64,000 nt of DNA, taken from the NCBI GenBank assembly GCA_023434665.1, contig JAEYSM010000043.1, positions 62,001 through 126,000 of the forward strand, given 5' to 3'. Origin of the DNA: Bacteroidota bacterium (GTDB taxonomy: Bacteria > Bacteroidota > Bacteroidia > Bacteroidales > Lentimicrobiaceae). How positions within the stretch are numbered: the first letter of the stretch is position 1; every line of letters begins with the position of its first letter. The notes under the pieces are model-generated. The model saw nothing but the letters and a program-made list of their open reading frames with translations. It was not told where the DNA came from and did no database searches. The position numbers were made by a program, and so were the translations under genes. Below are positions 43,373-51,582 of the stretch, one piece after another.

Positions 43373-44014
43373 TTAATAAATTCTCCTTGCCGGATTGCCT
43401 AGCCAGGTGCCACCTTCAACATTCTTGAGCACCACTGCTCCGGCACCAATAACCGAACCGGCACCTACTTTAATTCCATGTGAAATTATAGCACCGCTGC
43501 CAACAAAGCAATCATCACCAATCACGCAATCACCATTAATTATCGCGCCTGTAGATACATGCACATTATCCCCTACAGTGCTTTCGTGTTCGATAATTGC
43601 TCCGGTGTTTATGATGCAGTTAACGCCAATCTTAGCACCCGAATTAACAAAACAGTTTCTTAGAATAACGGTACCCGGGCCTATTTCTGCCTTATCGGAG
43701 ACAATGGCTGCTGGGTCTATAACTGTCGCAAAAAGTACATCATGTTGACGCAGATTACTGAAGATCCGGCTACGTATAGCTGATGATTTAATCTGACCCA
43801 CGGTAACCAGGTAGTAAAGATTCTCTTTTTCACCAGAAAGTGGAATCTGATCATCCGAAAAGACAATGGGATAACCGCCCACCATCTGACTAATCTTTTC
43901 ACGAAGATCGCTTATCCCAATGATTTTGTATTTGCCCGAACGCTCAATACTTTCAATCACCGAAAGACAATGGCCGCCACCACCTATTAGCAGTAATTCA
44001 GGTTTGTCTGTCAT
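43373..44014 (-). CDS. NeuD/LegH-type acyltransferase with PglD-like N-domain
   Basis: Start at 44014 (MTDKPELLLIGGGGHCLSVIESIERS) because the promoter box lies just upstream of 44065. A Rossmann-like PglD N-domain (1 to about 85) is followed by a left-handed beta-helix of hexapeptide repeats (IGPGTVILRNCFVNSGAKIGVNCIINTGAIIEHESTVGDNVHVSTGAII) from about 105 to the end. Acetylates a sugar amino or hydroxyl group, with the acceptor in this pathway probably an amino-sugar nucleotide or the nonulosonate itself. First gene of the cassette, 20 nt before neuB. Confidence 0.9.
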   Translation of the reverse strand: MTDKPELLLIGGGGHCLSVIESIERSGKYKIIGISDLREKISQMVGGYPIVFSDDQIPLSGEKENLYYLVTVGQIKSSAIRSRIFSNLRQHDVLFATVIDPAAIVSDKAEIGPGTVILRNCFVNSGAKIGVNCIINTGAIIEHESTVGDNVHVSTGAIINGDCVIGDDCFVGSGAIISHGIKVGAGSVIGAGAVVLKNVEGGTWLGNPARRIY

Positions 44015-44069
44015 CCTCAAAAAGTTATATTTATTAGGTTCCGTGCACAATCGCCCCGGCAACATTATA

Positions 44070-44077
44070 CAAATATA
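44070..44077 (-). promoter_or_regulatory. Nonulosonate cassette promoter -7 box
   Basis: Minus-strand TATATTTG matches TAnnTTTG. Transcription near 44063, leader about 50 nt to 44014. It rules out the longer frame as the real start. Confidence 0.55.
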
Positions 44078-44165
44078 AGTAAAATGTAAACTCTCGATTA
44101 TACTGCCTTTTCAATCCACATGATTAAACCATGGGAAACCGGGTTTAGAAATATGTGAATTAATG

Positions 44166-44173
44166 TATCTTTG
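44166..44173 (+). promoter_or_regulatory. Promoter -7 box of the GpsA-like gene
   Basis: TATCTTTG matches TAnnTTTG, 19 nt before the ATG at 44192. Confidence 0.5.
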
Positions 44174-44191
44174 CACGGTTAATTGCAAATA

Positions 44192-45178
44192 ATGAAGTCT
44201 CAAAAGAAGATTTGTATAGCAGGAGCAGGGTCTATAGGGACAGCGCTCGGACAGATACTTTCGAATGTTAAAGAGCTTGATGTCACGATGCTATCTATTG
44301 AAGAAGATGTAGTCAATGATATCAACACACTGCACATCAACCGGTCATACTTTCCACAGATACGATTAAACAGCCATCTGAAAGCTACTATGGATGTTCA
44401 GGTGCTTTCAGAATCAGAAGTCATATTTCTGGCAATGCCCTCAACAGCGATTCTGCCATACATAGAGGAGCATCTTGAAATCATCAGTCCTGACGCAATA
44501 ATTGTCAACCTGGCCAAGGGATTCGCTGCCAACAACAATACCATTATCGAAGAACTTCAAAAGACTATTCCCAATCCTGTGTGCAGTCTTAAAGGGCCCA
44601 CGTTTGCCAGGGAGATCATCAACAGTATGCCAACAGCCATGACTGTCGGAGCATCAGATATAGAAGTATATCACCGGTTGAAAGACATATTCAGAAACAC
44701 AACTATCTATACCGATTACAGCTCTGATGTTACAGGTGTTGAAATACTCAGTATCCTGAAGAATGTTTACGCGATTATTATCGGAATTGTGGATGCTCAT
44801 TTTAACTCGCCCAACCTTCGGTTCCTTATTTTTACAAAGGCTTTTGACGAAATGCGCGAACTGCATACAATGACCGGTGGTCAACTCGATACCATGTTCA
44901 AATACTGCGGGATTGGTGACTTCGGACTAACCTCGTTAAATGACCTGAGTCGTAACAGAACACTCGGATTGCTGATCGGCAAAGGATTCTTTACAGAAGA
45001 CATCTCAGGCAAAGTAGTTCTGGAGGGTAGGGTGGCTGTTGATATCATCATGCAAAAACTCCGCATTCTCGAAGTCGATCACGAAAACTTCTTCCTTCTG
45101 AAAGAGCTGGCAAGGATATTTGATGGCAACTACGATGTTAAGAAGTTCATTTCGAACGTTTTGAAGAACGAGAGGTAA
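44192..45178 (+). CDS. Divergent glycerol-3-phosphate dehydrogenase (GpsA-like)
   Basis: Start at ATG 44192 (MKSQKKICIAGAGSIGTALGQIL). A TTG three codons earlier lies inside the leader. NAD(P)-binding GAGSIGTA near 10, VNLAKGFAANNNTI near 114, LKGPTFAREI near 138, LKNVYAIIIGIVDA near 192 and GIGDFGLTSLNDLSRNRTLGLLIGKG near 245. The last matches the GpsA substrate loop, but the usual NTxAALITRG element is replaced by PNLRFLIFTKA, so activity on dihydroxyacetone phosphate is likely but not certain. Could supply glycerol-3-phosphate to a glycan, given the CDP-glycerol-transferase-like gene nearby. Confidence 0.82.
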   Translation: MKSQKKICIAGAGSIGTALGQILSNVKELDVTMLSIEEDVVNDINTLHINRSYFPQIRLNSHLKATMDVQVLSESEVIFLAMPSTAILPYIEEHLEIISPDAIIVNLAKGFAANNNTIIEELQKTIPNPVCSLKGPTFAREIINSMPTAMTVGASDIEVYHRLKDIFRNTTIYTDYSSDVTGVEILSILKNVYAIIIGIVDAHFNSPNLRFLIFTKAFDEMRELHTMTGGQLDTMFKYCGIGDFGLTSLNDLSRNRTLGLLIGKGFFTEDISGKVVLEGRVAVDIIMQKLRILEVDHENFFLLKELARIFDGNYDVKKFISNVLKNER

Positions 45179-45213
45179 AAATTTTTCTGACAATATTTAT
45201 TTTCCGTACATTT

Positions 45214-45278
45214 AATCCCATCAAAGGGAGTAGTGTTCTATGATCATATAATCCCATCAAAGGGAATAATGTTCTATG
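45214..45278. repeat. Two direct copies of a 29-bp palindrome-containing repeat
   Basis: Copies at 45214-45242 and 45250-45278 differ at two positions and start 36 bp apart. Each holds the short palindrome TCCC-ATCAAA-GGGA. Only two units, spacer 7 bp. Lies in the 140-base gap between gpsA-like and GNAT genes. Confidence 0.85.
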
Positions 45279-45320
45279 CTACCTATGAGTAAGTAAACCT
45301 AATCCATACTATCGGGATTT

Positions 45321-45833
45321 ATGCTGCACATAGAAAAAATCACCAAAAACAAAAAGCAATTCATCGATCTATTTTTGCTTGCAGATGAGCAGGAAGATAT
45401 GATTGACAGGTATCTGGAGAGTGGTGATTTGTTTGTGCTGTATGATTTGGAAGGCGATGCTGAAGGTGCTGCAACTTCTGAAACAGCTGGCAATACTGTT
45501 CAGAATACCCTTGATGACCTGAGGACTGTCTGTGTGGTTGTTACAATTGACCAGAATACCTGCGAGTTAAAAAACATTGCCACCTATCCGATACATCAGG
45601 GTAAGGGATATGCAACGGCTCTTATAAAGTATGTCTCTGATTATTACCGGAATGAATTTAAATACATGCTTGTAGGTACTGGTGAAACACCTGCGATTTT
45701 GTCTTTTTATGAAGGTTGTGGATTCGTTAAATCGCACAGAATCAGAAATTTTTTTACCGACAACTACGATCATCCGATGTTCGAGGACAGTATACAACTA
45801 GTTGATATGGTTTATCTTAAGAAGAATTTGTAA
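45321..45833 (+). CDS. GNAT-family N-acetyltransferase
   Basis: 170-residue acetyl-CoA-dependent transferase. The acetyl-CoA loop IHQGKGYATALIKYVSDYY lies near 92-110, followed by MLVGTGETPAILSFYEGCGFVKSHRIRNFFTDNYDHP near 117-150. An unusually acidic and Gly/Ala-rich stretch (EGDAEGAATSETAGNTVQNTL) near 45-65 breaks the expected N-terminal region. The acceptor is unknown. Sits in front of the esterase gene with a 23-nt gap, probably one unit. Confidence 0.87.
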   Translation: MLHIEKITKNKKQFIDLFLLADEQEDMIDRYLESGDLFVLYDLEGDAEGAATSETAGNTVQNTLDDLRTVCVVVTIDQNTCELKNIATYPIHQGKGYATALIKYVSDYYRNEFKYMLVGTGETPAILSFYEGCGFVKSHRIRNFFTDNYDHPMFEDSIQLVDMVYLKKNL

Positions 45834-45856
45834 ACACACTTAACAACAATATCAAA

Positions 45857-46783
45857 ATGACCAGTTTTAAGGCTAAGATGTTCAATTTCATGATTAGGAA
45901 CAGACATCTTTTAGAAGGAAAGTTGAAGAAGGAAGTCTATAATTCAAATACTTCAATTGCTGGGTTTAGAGAACGCTGTGAGAAAGGTGCAGAGAGATAT
46001 GCCAAAGTACCACCTGATGTTACTGTTAATGAGCAAGAAATTGAAGGGATAAAAGCAGAATGGCTGATTCCAACCGAAGCCAATCCGGATAAAGTAATCA
46101 TGTACGTACACGGTGGAGGATATGTTTCAGGTTCATGCAGTGATCATCGTACGTTTGTTTCGAAGTTTGCAAAGAATACCGGAGTCAGGAACCTTTTATT
46201 TGAGTACCGGCTTGCTCCGGAACATACATTCCCGGCAGCTTTGGAAGATTCAGTGAAAATTTATAAATGGTTACTTGCTGAAGGTTATCGCACTGAAAAT
46301 ATTCTGATTGCCGGAGAATCTGCCGGTGGCGGACTGTGTCTCGCAACGCTTCTGGCTCTGAATGAACAAAATCTTCCAATGCCGGCTGCTGCTGTTGCTA
46401 TATCGCCATGGACAGACCTGACCTGTTCGAGTGATTCATACAGAACCAGAAATAAGTATTCTGCTGCACCTCTGGAATCCTGGACGGTTTTCAGTAAACA
46501 TTACATTGGAGCAAATAAGGCGGATAATCCTTTGATCTCACCTTTATTTGGTGATTTGGCAGGATTGCCTCCTATTTTTATCAATTCAGGGGAAAGTGAT
46601 GAGTTGTTTGAAGATGGGGAAAAATTCTATCTGAAGGCAAAAGACGCCGGTGTTGATATTCAATTCAGAGCAGGAAAAGAAATGATTCACTGTTATCCAC
46701 TGTTAGCCCCGATGTTCCCGGAAGCTACCGAAGCAATGAATGAAATTGTTGCTTTTATTAAATCCCATCTAAAGGAGGATTAA
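45857..46783 (+). CDS. Alpha/beta-hydrolase, hormone-sensitive-lipase type esterase
   Basis: Oxyanion-hole motif HGGGY near 75-79 (MYVHGGGYVSGSCSDHRTFV), nucleophile elbow GESAGG near 153-158, and Asp/His partners expected in SGESDELFEDGEKF and EMIHCYPLL near the end. 308 residues, no signal peptide, so cytoplasmic. Typical of family IV carboxylesterases acting on short acyl esters. The physiological substrate is unknown. Confidence 0.9.
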   Translation: MTSFKAKMFNFMIRNRHLLEGKLKKEVYNSNTSIAGFRERCEKGAERYAKVPPDVTVNEQEIEGIKAEWLIPTEANPDKVIMYVHGGGYVSGSCSDHRTFVSKFAKNTGVRNLLFEYRLAPEHTFPAALEDSVKIYKWLLAEGYRTENILIAGESAGGGLCLATLLALNEQNLPMPAAAVAISPWTDLTCSSDSYRTRNKYSAAPLESWTVFSKHYIGANKADNPLISPLFGDLAGLPPIFINSGESDELFEDGEKFYLKAKDAGVDIQFRAGKEMIHCYPLLAPMFPEATEAMNEIVAFIKSHLKED

Positions 46784-46909
46784 CCTTCACCGATGCAAAA
46801 ATAGCTATTGTAGGTGGGGCGATGCTAGGTACAGGCCTTGTGCTGTATCTCCGGTCAAAAGGTACTTACAGCCAAGCAAGAGATGTTTCCCGTGGTAAGG
46901 AGAAGTGAA

Positions 46910-48208
46910 TTAAAGCTTATCAAGTACCTCTGCCATTTGCCTGGTAAGTTCTTCGCGACTATATCCGGCCAGGTTTGCAGGTGATACGGTGTCGTTGTTT
47001 TGCTTGTAGTTCTGATACATCATAGTCAACTTATCCTTAATATCCTGCAGGTTATTGACATCTGCCACGAATCCTGCTCCGGTTTCATTTATTATTGTTG
47101 CTGCATCACCATCCAATGGTCCGATACACAGGACAGGTCGTCCTGACGCGATGTATTCAAAGAATTTTCCGGGCAGAATTACTTTAGCATTTGGTGTGTC
47201 GTTTATGATCAGCAATAATACGCGTGCCTGACGCTGTTGCAGAATTATCTGATCGTGAGGCTGGTAGTCTATCTTAGTGAGGTGATTTAATAAACCGTGA
47301 GCTTTGATACTTTCGGTGACGGTAAAATCTACACTTCCAATCAGTTTAATTTCCAGGTCTTTGGAGAATTCAGGAATTGTGTTTTTTAATTCTGCCAAAG
47401 CTTTCCAGAGATTGTCAGGATTACGTGATTTAGCCATTGAACCAATGTGAGCAATTGAGAAGTGAGCATCAGGTTCAATATGGATCTGTTGAGTCGCCTC
47501 TGTATCGAATCCGTTGGTAATAACCTTATACTTCCGTTGCTTAATTTTCAATAACCCTTCTTTCATTGATTCACCGATAACTACCACTTCATCAGCCATA
47601 GTAAGGACATCAAGCTCCATACGACGGTGCATTCTGTCTGCCTTGTTGGTTAGTCGGAGTTCATCATAAAAGTCGATGGTTGTCCATGGATCTCTGAAGT
47701 CTGCAAGCCAGGGTATTCTGGTTTTATTGTGAACCTCCATTGCAATCATATGCATAGAATGCGGGGGACCTGTTGATACAATGGCATTTACTTTATTATG
47801 ATTCAACCAATTAACAAGGTATTTTATAGATGGCTTTATCCAGTACTTTCTTGCATCAGGAATGAAAAAGTTACCTCGCAACCAGATAAAAAAGTTTTTC
47901 AGCATCCCCGGACTCTTTTTTTCACTTATGAATCCTGAAGCGTTGACTGTTTCATTTTTTGACTTGCCTGAAAGTTTCTTATATAAATTGTATGGCTCCC
48001 AGATAGGTGTTTTCAGCACTTCGATGCCTTCGGGAATTTCGGCTGCAAGAGTTTCATCAATTGCAGGGAATTCCGGATTGGAGGGTGTATAAATGATAGG
48101 TTCCCAATTGAATTTCCTAAGATATTTAACGAATTTAAGCCATCGTTGTACTCCTGCACCCCCCGATGGAGGCCAGTAATAAGTTATAATCAGAACCTTT
48201 TTGGGCAT
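46910..48208 (-). CDS. Glycosyltransferase (GT4-like)
   Basis: 432 residues. Starts MPKKVLIITYYWPPSGGAGVQRWLKFVKYLRKFNW, a standard N-terminal domain of GT4 enzymes, with IAHIGSMAKSRNPDNLWKAL near 251 and the C-terminal PGKFFEYIASGRPVLCIGPLDGDAATIINETGAG near 341-375 (the E-x7-E type segment is altered). Transfers a sugar from an NDP-sugar to a glycan acceptor. The acceptor may be a surface polysaccharide or lipid-linked glycan. Immediately followed by the YfhO gene (38-nt gap) on the same strand. Confidence 0.88.
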   Translation of the reverse strand: MPKKVLIITYYWPPSGGAGVQRWLKFVKYLRKFNWEPIIYTPSNPEFPAIDETLAAEIPEGIEVLKTPIWEPYNLYKKLSGKSKNETVNASGFISEKKSPGMLKNFFIWLRGNFFIPDARKYWIKPSIKYLVNWLNHNKVNAIVSTGPPHSMHMIAMEVHNKTRIPWLADFRDPWTTIDFYDELRLTNKADRMHRRMELDVLTMADEVVVIGESMKEGLLKIKQRKYKVITNGFDTEATQQIHIEPDAHFSIAHIGSMAKSRNPDNLWKALAELKNTIPEFSKDLEIKLIGSVDFTVTESIKAHGLLNHLTKIDYQPHDQIILQQRQARVLLLIINDTPNAKVILPGKFFEYIASGRPVLCIGPLDGDAATIINETGAGFVADVNNLQDIKDKLTMMYQNYKQNNDTVSPANLAGYSREELTRQMAEVLDKL

Positions 48209-48246
48209 TAAATATTTTTAGTGTTTTATTTAAATTTCAAACTGTC

Positions 48247-50700
48247 TTATTTTTCTGTTGAGAGTCCTTTACTCTTCCTGTATTCCATGAAGAGATAGAG
48301 TAATCCCAATAGTATTAATATTACAGAACTCGTGGAAGCTATGATATTCCCGGTGTAATAAGAAGCAGGTTCGAATCTGAATTCTATCTCATGTTGTCCT
48401 GCTGGAATTATCATAGCGCGCAATATGTAATTAACCCTGAAATGAGGGGTTTCTTTTCCGTCAATAAATGCTTTCCAGCCTTTGTCATAATATACTTCGG
48501 AGAATACTGCCAGTCCTTCACCTGAATTATTCGAATTATAAGTGAGCTTGTTAGGAGCATAGGACGTCAGATTTATATGCGCTGAGGTGTCGGCAGATGG
48601 CTTAAATCCTTCAACAAATTTACTGAATCGCTTATCGACAATGGCTGTAGTTTTGGGATCGAAGTTTGAGAGACCGTCAATTTCTTCATCTGCATTGTTC
48701 ACCAGATCAACTTCCTCAACAAACCAAGCATTGCCCAATGCATCGAAGTTTATTTGAAGTTCAGGTCTTCTGTCGGGCCCCGGCATTATGAAATACTTAG
48801 TATTAAGCATATTCAGTACATCAATATTGTTATTCACGATATGATGATCATAAATTTCCTGATATCTTCTAAGCTTAGCCCCATGATATCCACCAATACT
48901 TTTATGGAAGTATGAAGTACTTGCATCCTGGAATGGACTGACTGTCATATTCAGCACTCTAAAATTAGGATCCTTATCTTTCATTATTATCAGGTCGGCA
49001 TTTGATGGCTTATAAGGATTAGCAACTACCGATTTACTGGCAAAATCTTCCTTATTGAGATAACGTGATGCCACCGGAATCATGTCAATGATCACCAATA
49101 AACCAATCGCGATATAGAAATAACCTTTTTCAATTTTGGTCACAGTATATGTATAAAGAAGTCCTGCGGCGGCAATTACCAATAACAGGCTCCTCATTAC
49201 ATCTCCTTTGAAAATACTTATACGGGCTGCTTCAATGTTTGAAACAAATCCATCAAATCCCTGAAGCTGAGCGGGGTCAATAGTGCCACGCTGCTGGCTG
49301 ATTGCTGTGGTTTCGGCATCACTGAAGAAAGTAAAGAATGTATCAGGCAAAATATAAAACAGGAGAAGAAGACCACCAGTAATGCCAAATGAAATAAACA
49401 AAGGCTTCTTGTTTGTCCTGAACATTTGCCTTTCGGTAAAGATTTTATTCAGCGCAAGAGCTGCCAGTAAAGGCATTGCTAAATTTGCCATCACGAGGGT
49501 CATAGAGACAGCCCTGAACTTATTATATCCGGGCACGTAATGAAGGAAGAAATCGGTCAGTGGCATGAAGTTCTTTCCCCAGGCGAGCATAATGGATAGG
49601 ATAGTGACTGCCAGCAACCACCATCTGGTGCTTCCTTTTGTCACGAAAAAGCCGAGGATAAACAGAAAAACTACAATTGAACCTACATATACAGGACCGG
49701 AAGTAAAAGGCTGGTCACCCCAATAGTGATTATTCTGGGCAACAGCCTGTGTAAATTGAGGGTCAACTGCAGACATGGCCTTCTGGTTACTTCCTATAGC
49801 ACCGGTTGCTCCACCTTTGGCATTTGGAATCATGAGGGTATAGGTTTCTCCTATGCCGTAACTCCATTGAGTGGCATAGTCTTTATCAAGACCACTGGTT
49901 CTGTTTGCCTGGTCGGAAGTAAGTTCAGTTTTACCTCTGATAGTTTCTTTGCTGTATTCATAAGTGGTCCACAGGTTAGTGATATTAGTTGCCACTGCAA
50001 AAATGGCCGCCACACCCAGAAATGCTGTTGCTTTTAAGAAACCGTTAAGTTGTTTTTCCCTGATTGCCTTAATAAGAACACAAATAACGAATAATAGCAC
50101 CACAAGCATAAGGTAATACGTTATCTGAAGGTGGTTTGCTTTGATTTCGAGTGACAAAAACAGGGCAGTGAGAAGAGCTCCAAGGAAGTACTTACCTCTG
50201 TATGAAAGCATTATTCCCGCAAGAACAGGCGCCATATAGCCAATGGCATGGGCTTTACTGTTATGTCCAGCCTCGATGATTATCAGGAAATAGGAGGAGA
50301 AAGCATATGCAAGTGCACCTGCTATTGCCACCCATGGGTTGACCCGTAGACTGACCAGCAAAATGTAAAAACCAATAAAATATAGGAACAGGAAACCGGC
50401 AGGATGCGGTAGGCCTAATGTAAAAAGCTTATCAAAGAAACTAATGAAATTAGAGTTTTGCTTCACTGAAATCTGGTAAGCAGGCATACCACCAAACATA
50501 CTGTTTGTCCACAATGCCTCATCACCAGTTTTTGCACGGTAGTCAATTATTTCTTTCGACATACCTTTCCAGTGCATGATATCGGATTGCTGCAATTTCT
50601 TTCCTTCGAGTAAAGGATGTAAATAAGCAAATGAGATAACTACCATTAATAAAACAGCCACAATGTGCGGAGTCAGTTTTTTGAAATCAATCTTATTCAT
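48247..50700 (-). CDS. YfhO-family multi-pass membrane protein
   Basis: 817 residues with about 12 transmembrane segments over roughly residues 15-560 and a C-terminal periplasmic region with a final helix (VILILLGLLYLFMEYRK). It has the GT-C-like layout and motifs of the bacterial YfhO family (WTNSMFGGMPAYQIS near 62, AYAFSSYFLIIIEAGHNSKAHAIGYMAPVLAG near 130-160). Firmicutes homologues take part in lipoteichoic-acid glycosylation. In Bacteroidota the role is unknown, but transfer of sugar from a lipid carrier is likely. Overlaps DUF4834 by 8 bp. Confidence 0.9.
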   Translation of the reverse strand: MNKIDFKKLTPHIVAVLLMVVISFAYLHPLLEGKKLQQSDIMHWKGMSKEIIDYRAKTGDEALWTNSMFGGMPAYQISVKQNSNFISFFDKLFTLGLPHPAGFLFLYFIGFYILLVSLRVNPWVAIAGALAYAFSSYFLIIIEAGHNSKAHAIGYMAPVLAGIMLSYRGKYFLGALLTALFLSLEIKANHLQITYYLMLVVLLFVICVLIKAIREKQLNGFLKATAFLGVAAIFAVATNITNLWTTYEYSKETIRGKTELTSDQANRTSGLDKDYATQWSYGIGETYTLMIPNAKGGATGAIGSNQKAMSAVDPQFTQAVAQNNHYWGDQPFTSGPVYVGSIVVFLFILGFFVTKGSTRWWLLAVTILSIMLAWGKNFMPLTDFFLHYVPGYNKFRAVSMTLVMANLAMPLLAALALNKIFTERQMFRTNKKPLFISFGITGGLLLLFYILPDTFFTFFSDAETTAISQQRGTIDPAQLQGFDGFVSNIEAARISIFKGDVMRSLLLVIAAAGLLYTYTVTKIEKGYFYIAIGLLVIIDMIPVASRYLNKEDFASKSVVANPYKPSNADLIIMKDKDPNFRVLNMTVSPFQDASTSYFHKSIGGYHGAKLRRYQEIYDHHIVNNNIDVLNMLNTKYFIMPGPDRRPELQINFDALGNAWFVEEVDLVNNADEEIDGLSNFDPKTTAIVDKRFSKFVEGFKPSADTSAHINLTSYAPNKLTYNSNNSGEGLAVFSEVYYDKGWKAFIDGKETPHFRVNYILRAMIIPAGQHEIEFRFEPASYYTGNIIASTSSVILILLGLLYLFMEYRKSKGLSTEK

Positions 50701-50974
50701 TGGTTGGATTTTGGTTGTTATTTATCTCTTCGTAATCAATATAATCGCCAAGGTCAGGTGGAATTTCATTGTCTTTATCATCTTTCACCCTGTGTATCGT
50801 CACTTTTCCTTCCTTGTTTTCCGCTCTCTGCTTATAGCCCGGATTCTGTTGGTAAAAACGGTTTTGCATCCTGCGTACGAAAAGTTTGACAAGATAAGGA
50901 GCAAGATAAGATGCTAATACTCTGAGAAACAGAAACAGAAGAAATATTAATATTACTATTTCGAAAAAGGACAT
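50693..50974 (-). CDS. DUF4834-family membrane-anchored small protein
   Basis: 93 residues: a hydrophobic N-terminal helix (FFEIVILIFLLFLFLRVLASYLAPYLVKLFV) and a charged C-terminal tail (KVTIHRVKDDKDNEIPPDLGDYIDYEEI). This matches DUF4834, a Bacteroidota-specific small family commonly adjacent to YfhO. Function unknown. 8-bp overlap with the yfhO start suggests translational coupling. Confidence 0.85.
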   Translation of the reverse strand: MSFFEIVILIFLLFLFLRVLASYLAPYLVKLFVRRMQNRFYQQNPGYKQRAENKEGKVTIHRVKDDKDNEIPPDLGDYIDYEEINNNQNPTNE

Positions 50975-51116
50975 CAGGATAATTAAAGTTGGAACTGAGT
51001 ATGCGAATTTACTGCTTTTTGGTTATTGCTTGAACAATTAAAATAGAAATCTTGCCGGACAAACAATCGCCATGGCTGGAGAATGGTGATTAAAACGAAA
51101 CTGCACAACATAACAA

Positions 51117-51143
51117 AAGGAGATAACCATTAATTATCTCCTT
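51117..51143 (-). terminator. Intrinsic terminator after rpmH
   Basis: Perfect 10-bp stem AAGGAGATAA / TTATCTCCTT (51117-51126 with 51134-51143). On the minus strand it is followed by TTTTGTT. Confidence 0.75.
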
Positions 51144-51181
51144 CGTGTAAATTTTAATCAACCTTAATGTTGACAATAAAA

Positions 51182-51340
51182 CTATTTAGATCTTTTTTCG
51201 TCAGATACAGTTAGTTTTTTTCTTCCTTTAGCTCTGCGAGCTGCAAGAACCCTACGTCCATTAGCTGTGGCCATGCGTTCGCGAAAACCATGTTTATTTT
51301 TTCTTTTCCTCTGTGACGGCTGAAATGTTCTCTTGCTCAT
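51182..51340 (-). CDS. rpmH: 50S ribosomal protein L34
   Basis: 52 residues, MSKRTFQPSQRKRKNKHGFR ... RMATANGRRVLAARRAKGRKKLTVS, the complete L34 sequence pattern. Binds 23S rRNA in the large subunit. ATG at 51340, TAG at 51182-51184. Expressed alone, with its own promoter box and terminator. rnpA, its neighbour in many other phyla, is absent here, as is usual in Bacteroidota. Confidence 0.97.
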   Translation of the reverse strand: MSKRTFQPSQRKRKNKHGFRERMATANGRRVLAARRAKGRKKLTVSDEKRSK

Positions 51341-51361
51341 ATTCGTAAAAATTTAGGACTG

Positions 51362-51369
51362 CAAAGATA
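51362..51369 (-). promoter_or_regulatory. rpmH promoter -7 box
   Basis: Minus-strand TATCTTTG fits TAnnTTTG, 21 nt before the rpmH ATG. Confidence 0.55.
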
Positions 51370-51534
51370 TAAACTATTATTTAACTTGCAAGGGGGTAAG
51401 TGATTTTTTCTTTCACTTTTTTATTGAGTTTTTCTGAACTGGTCACGGAACTTTGATATCACCCCTCAACAGATGTGAAATTCACCAACCTGCTGGCCTG
51501 TCACATGCCATCACAACTACTCAACAGATGGCTA

Positions 51535-51563
51535 AAAGCTGACAGTTGATAACTGACAGCTTT
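51535..51563. other. Long hairpin downstream of pepD
   Basis: 13-bp inverted repeat AAAGCTGACAGTT / AACTGACAGCTTT with one mismatch and a 3-nt loop. It lies 19 bases after the pepD stop. There is no strong T-run, so it may be a 3'-end stabiliser or weak terminator. Confidence 0.5.
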
Positions 51564-51582
51564 CAGCTTTCTGCAATTCTTA

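Noticed and set aside
43395..43748. 117-residue plus-strand ORF antisense to the acyltransferase
   Set aside because: A shadow of the hexapeptide-repeat gene: its Pro/Ile/Thr repeats mirror the repeats on the other strand.
45214..45278. Possible minimal CRISPR array
   Set aside because: Only two copies with a 7-bp gap and no cas genes; treated as an interspersed repeat.
50975..51582. rnpA next to rpmH
   Set aside because: No ribonuclease P protein motif on either strand; the gaps contain only a terminator, promoter and a hairpin.
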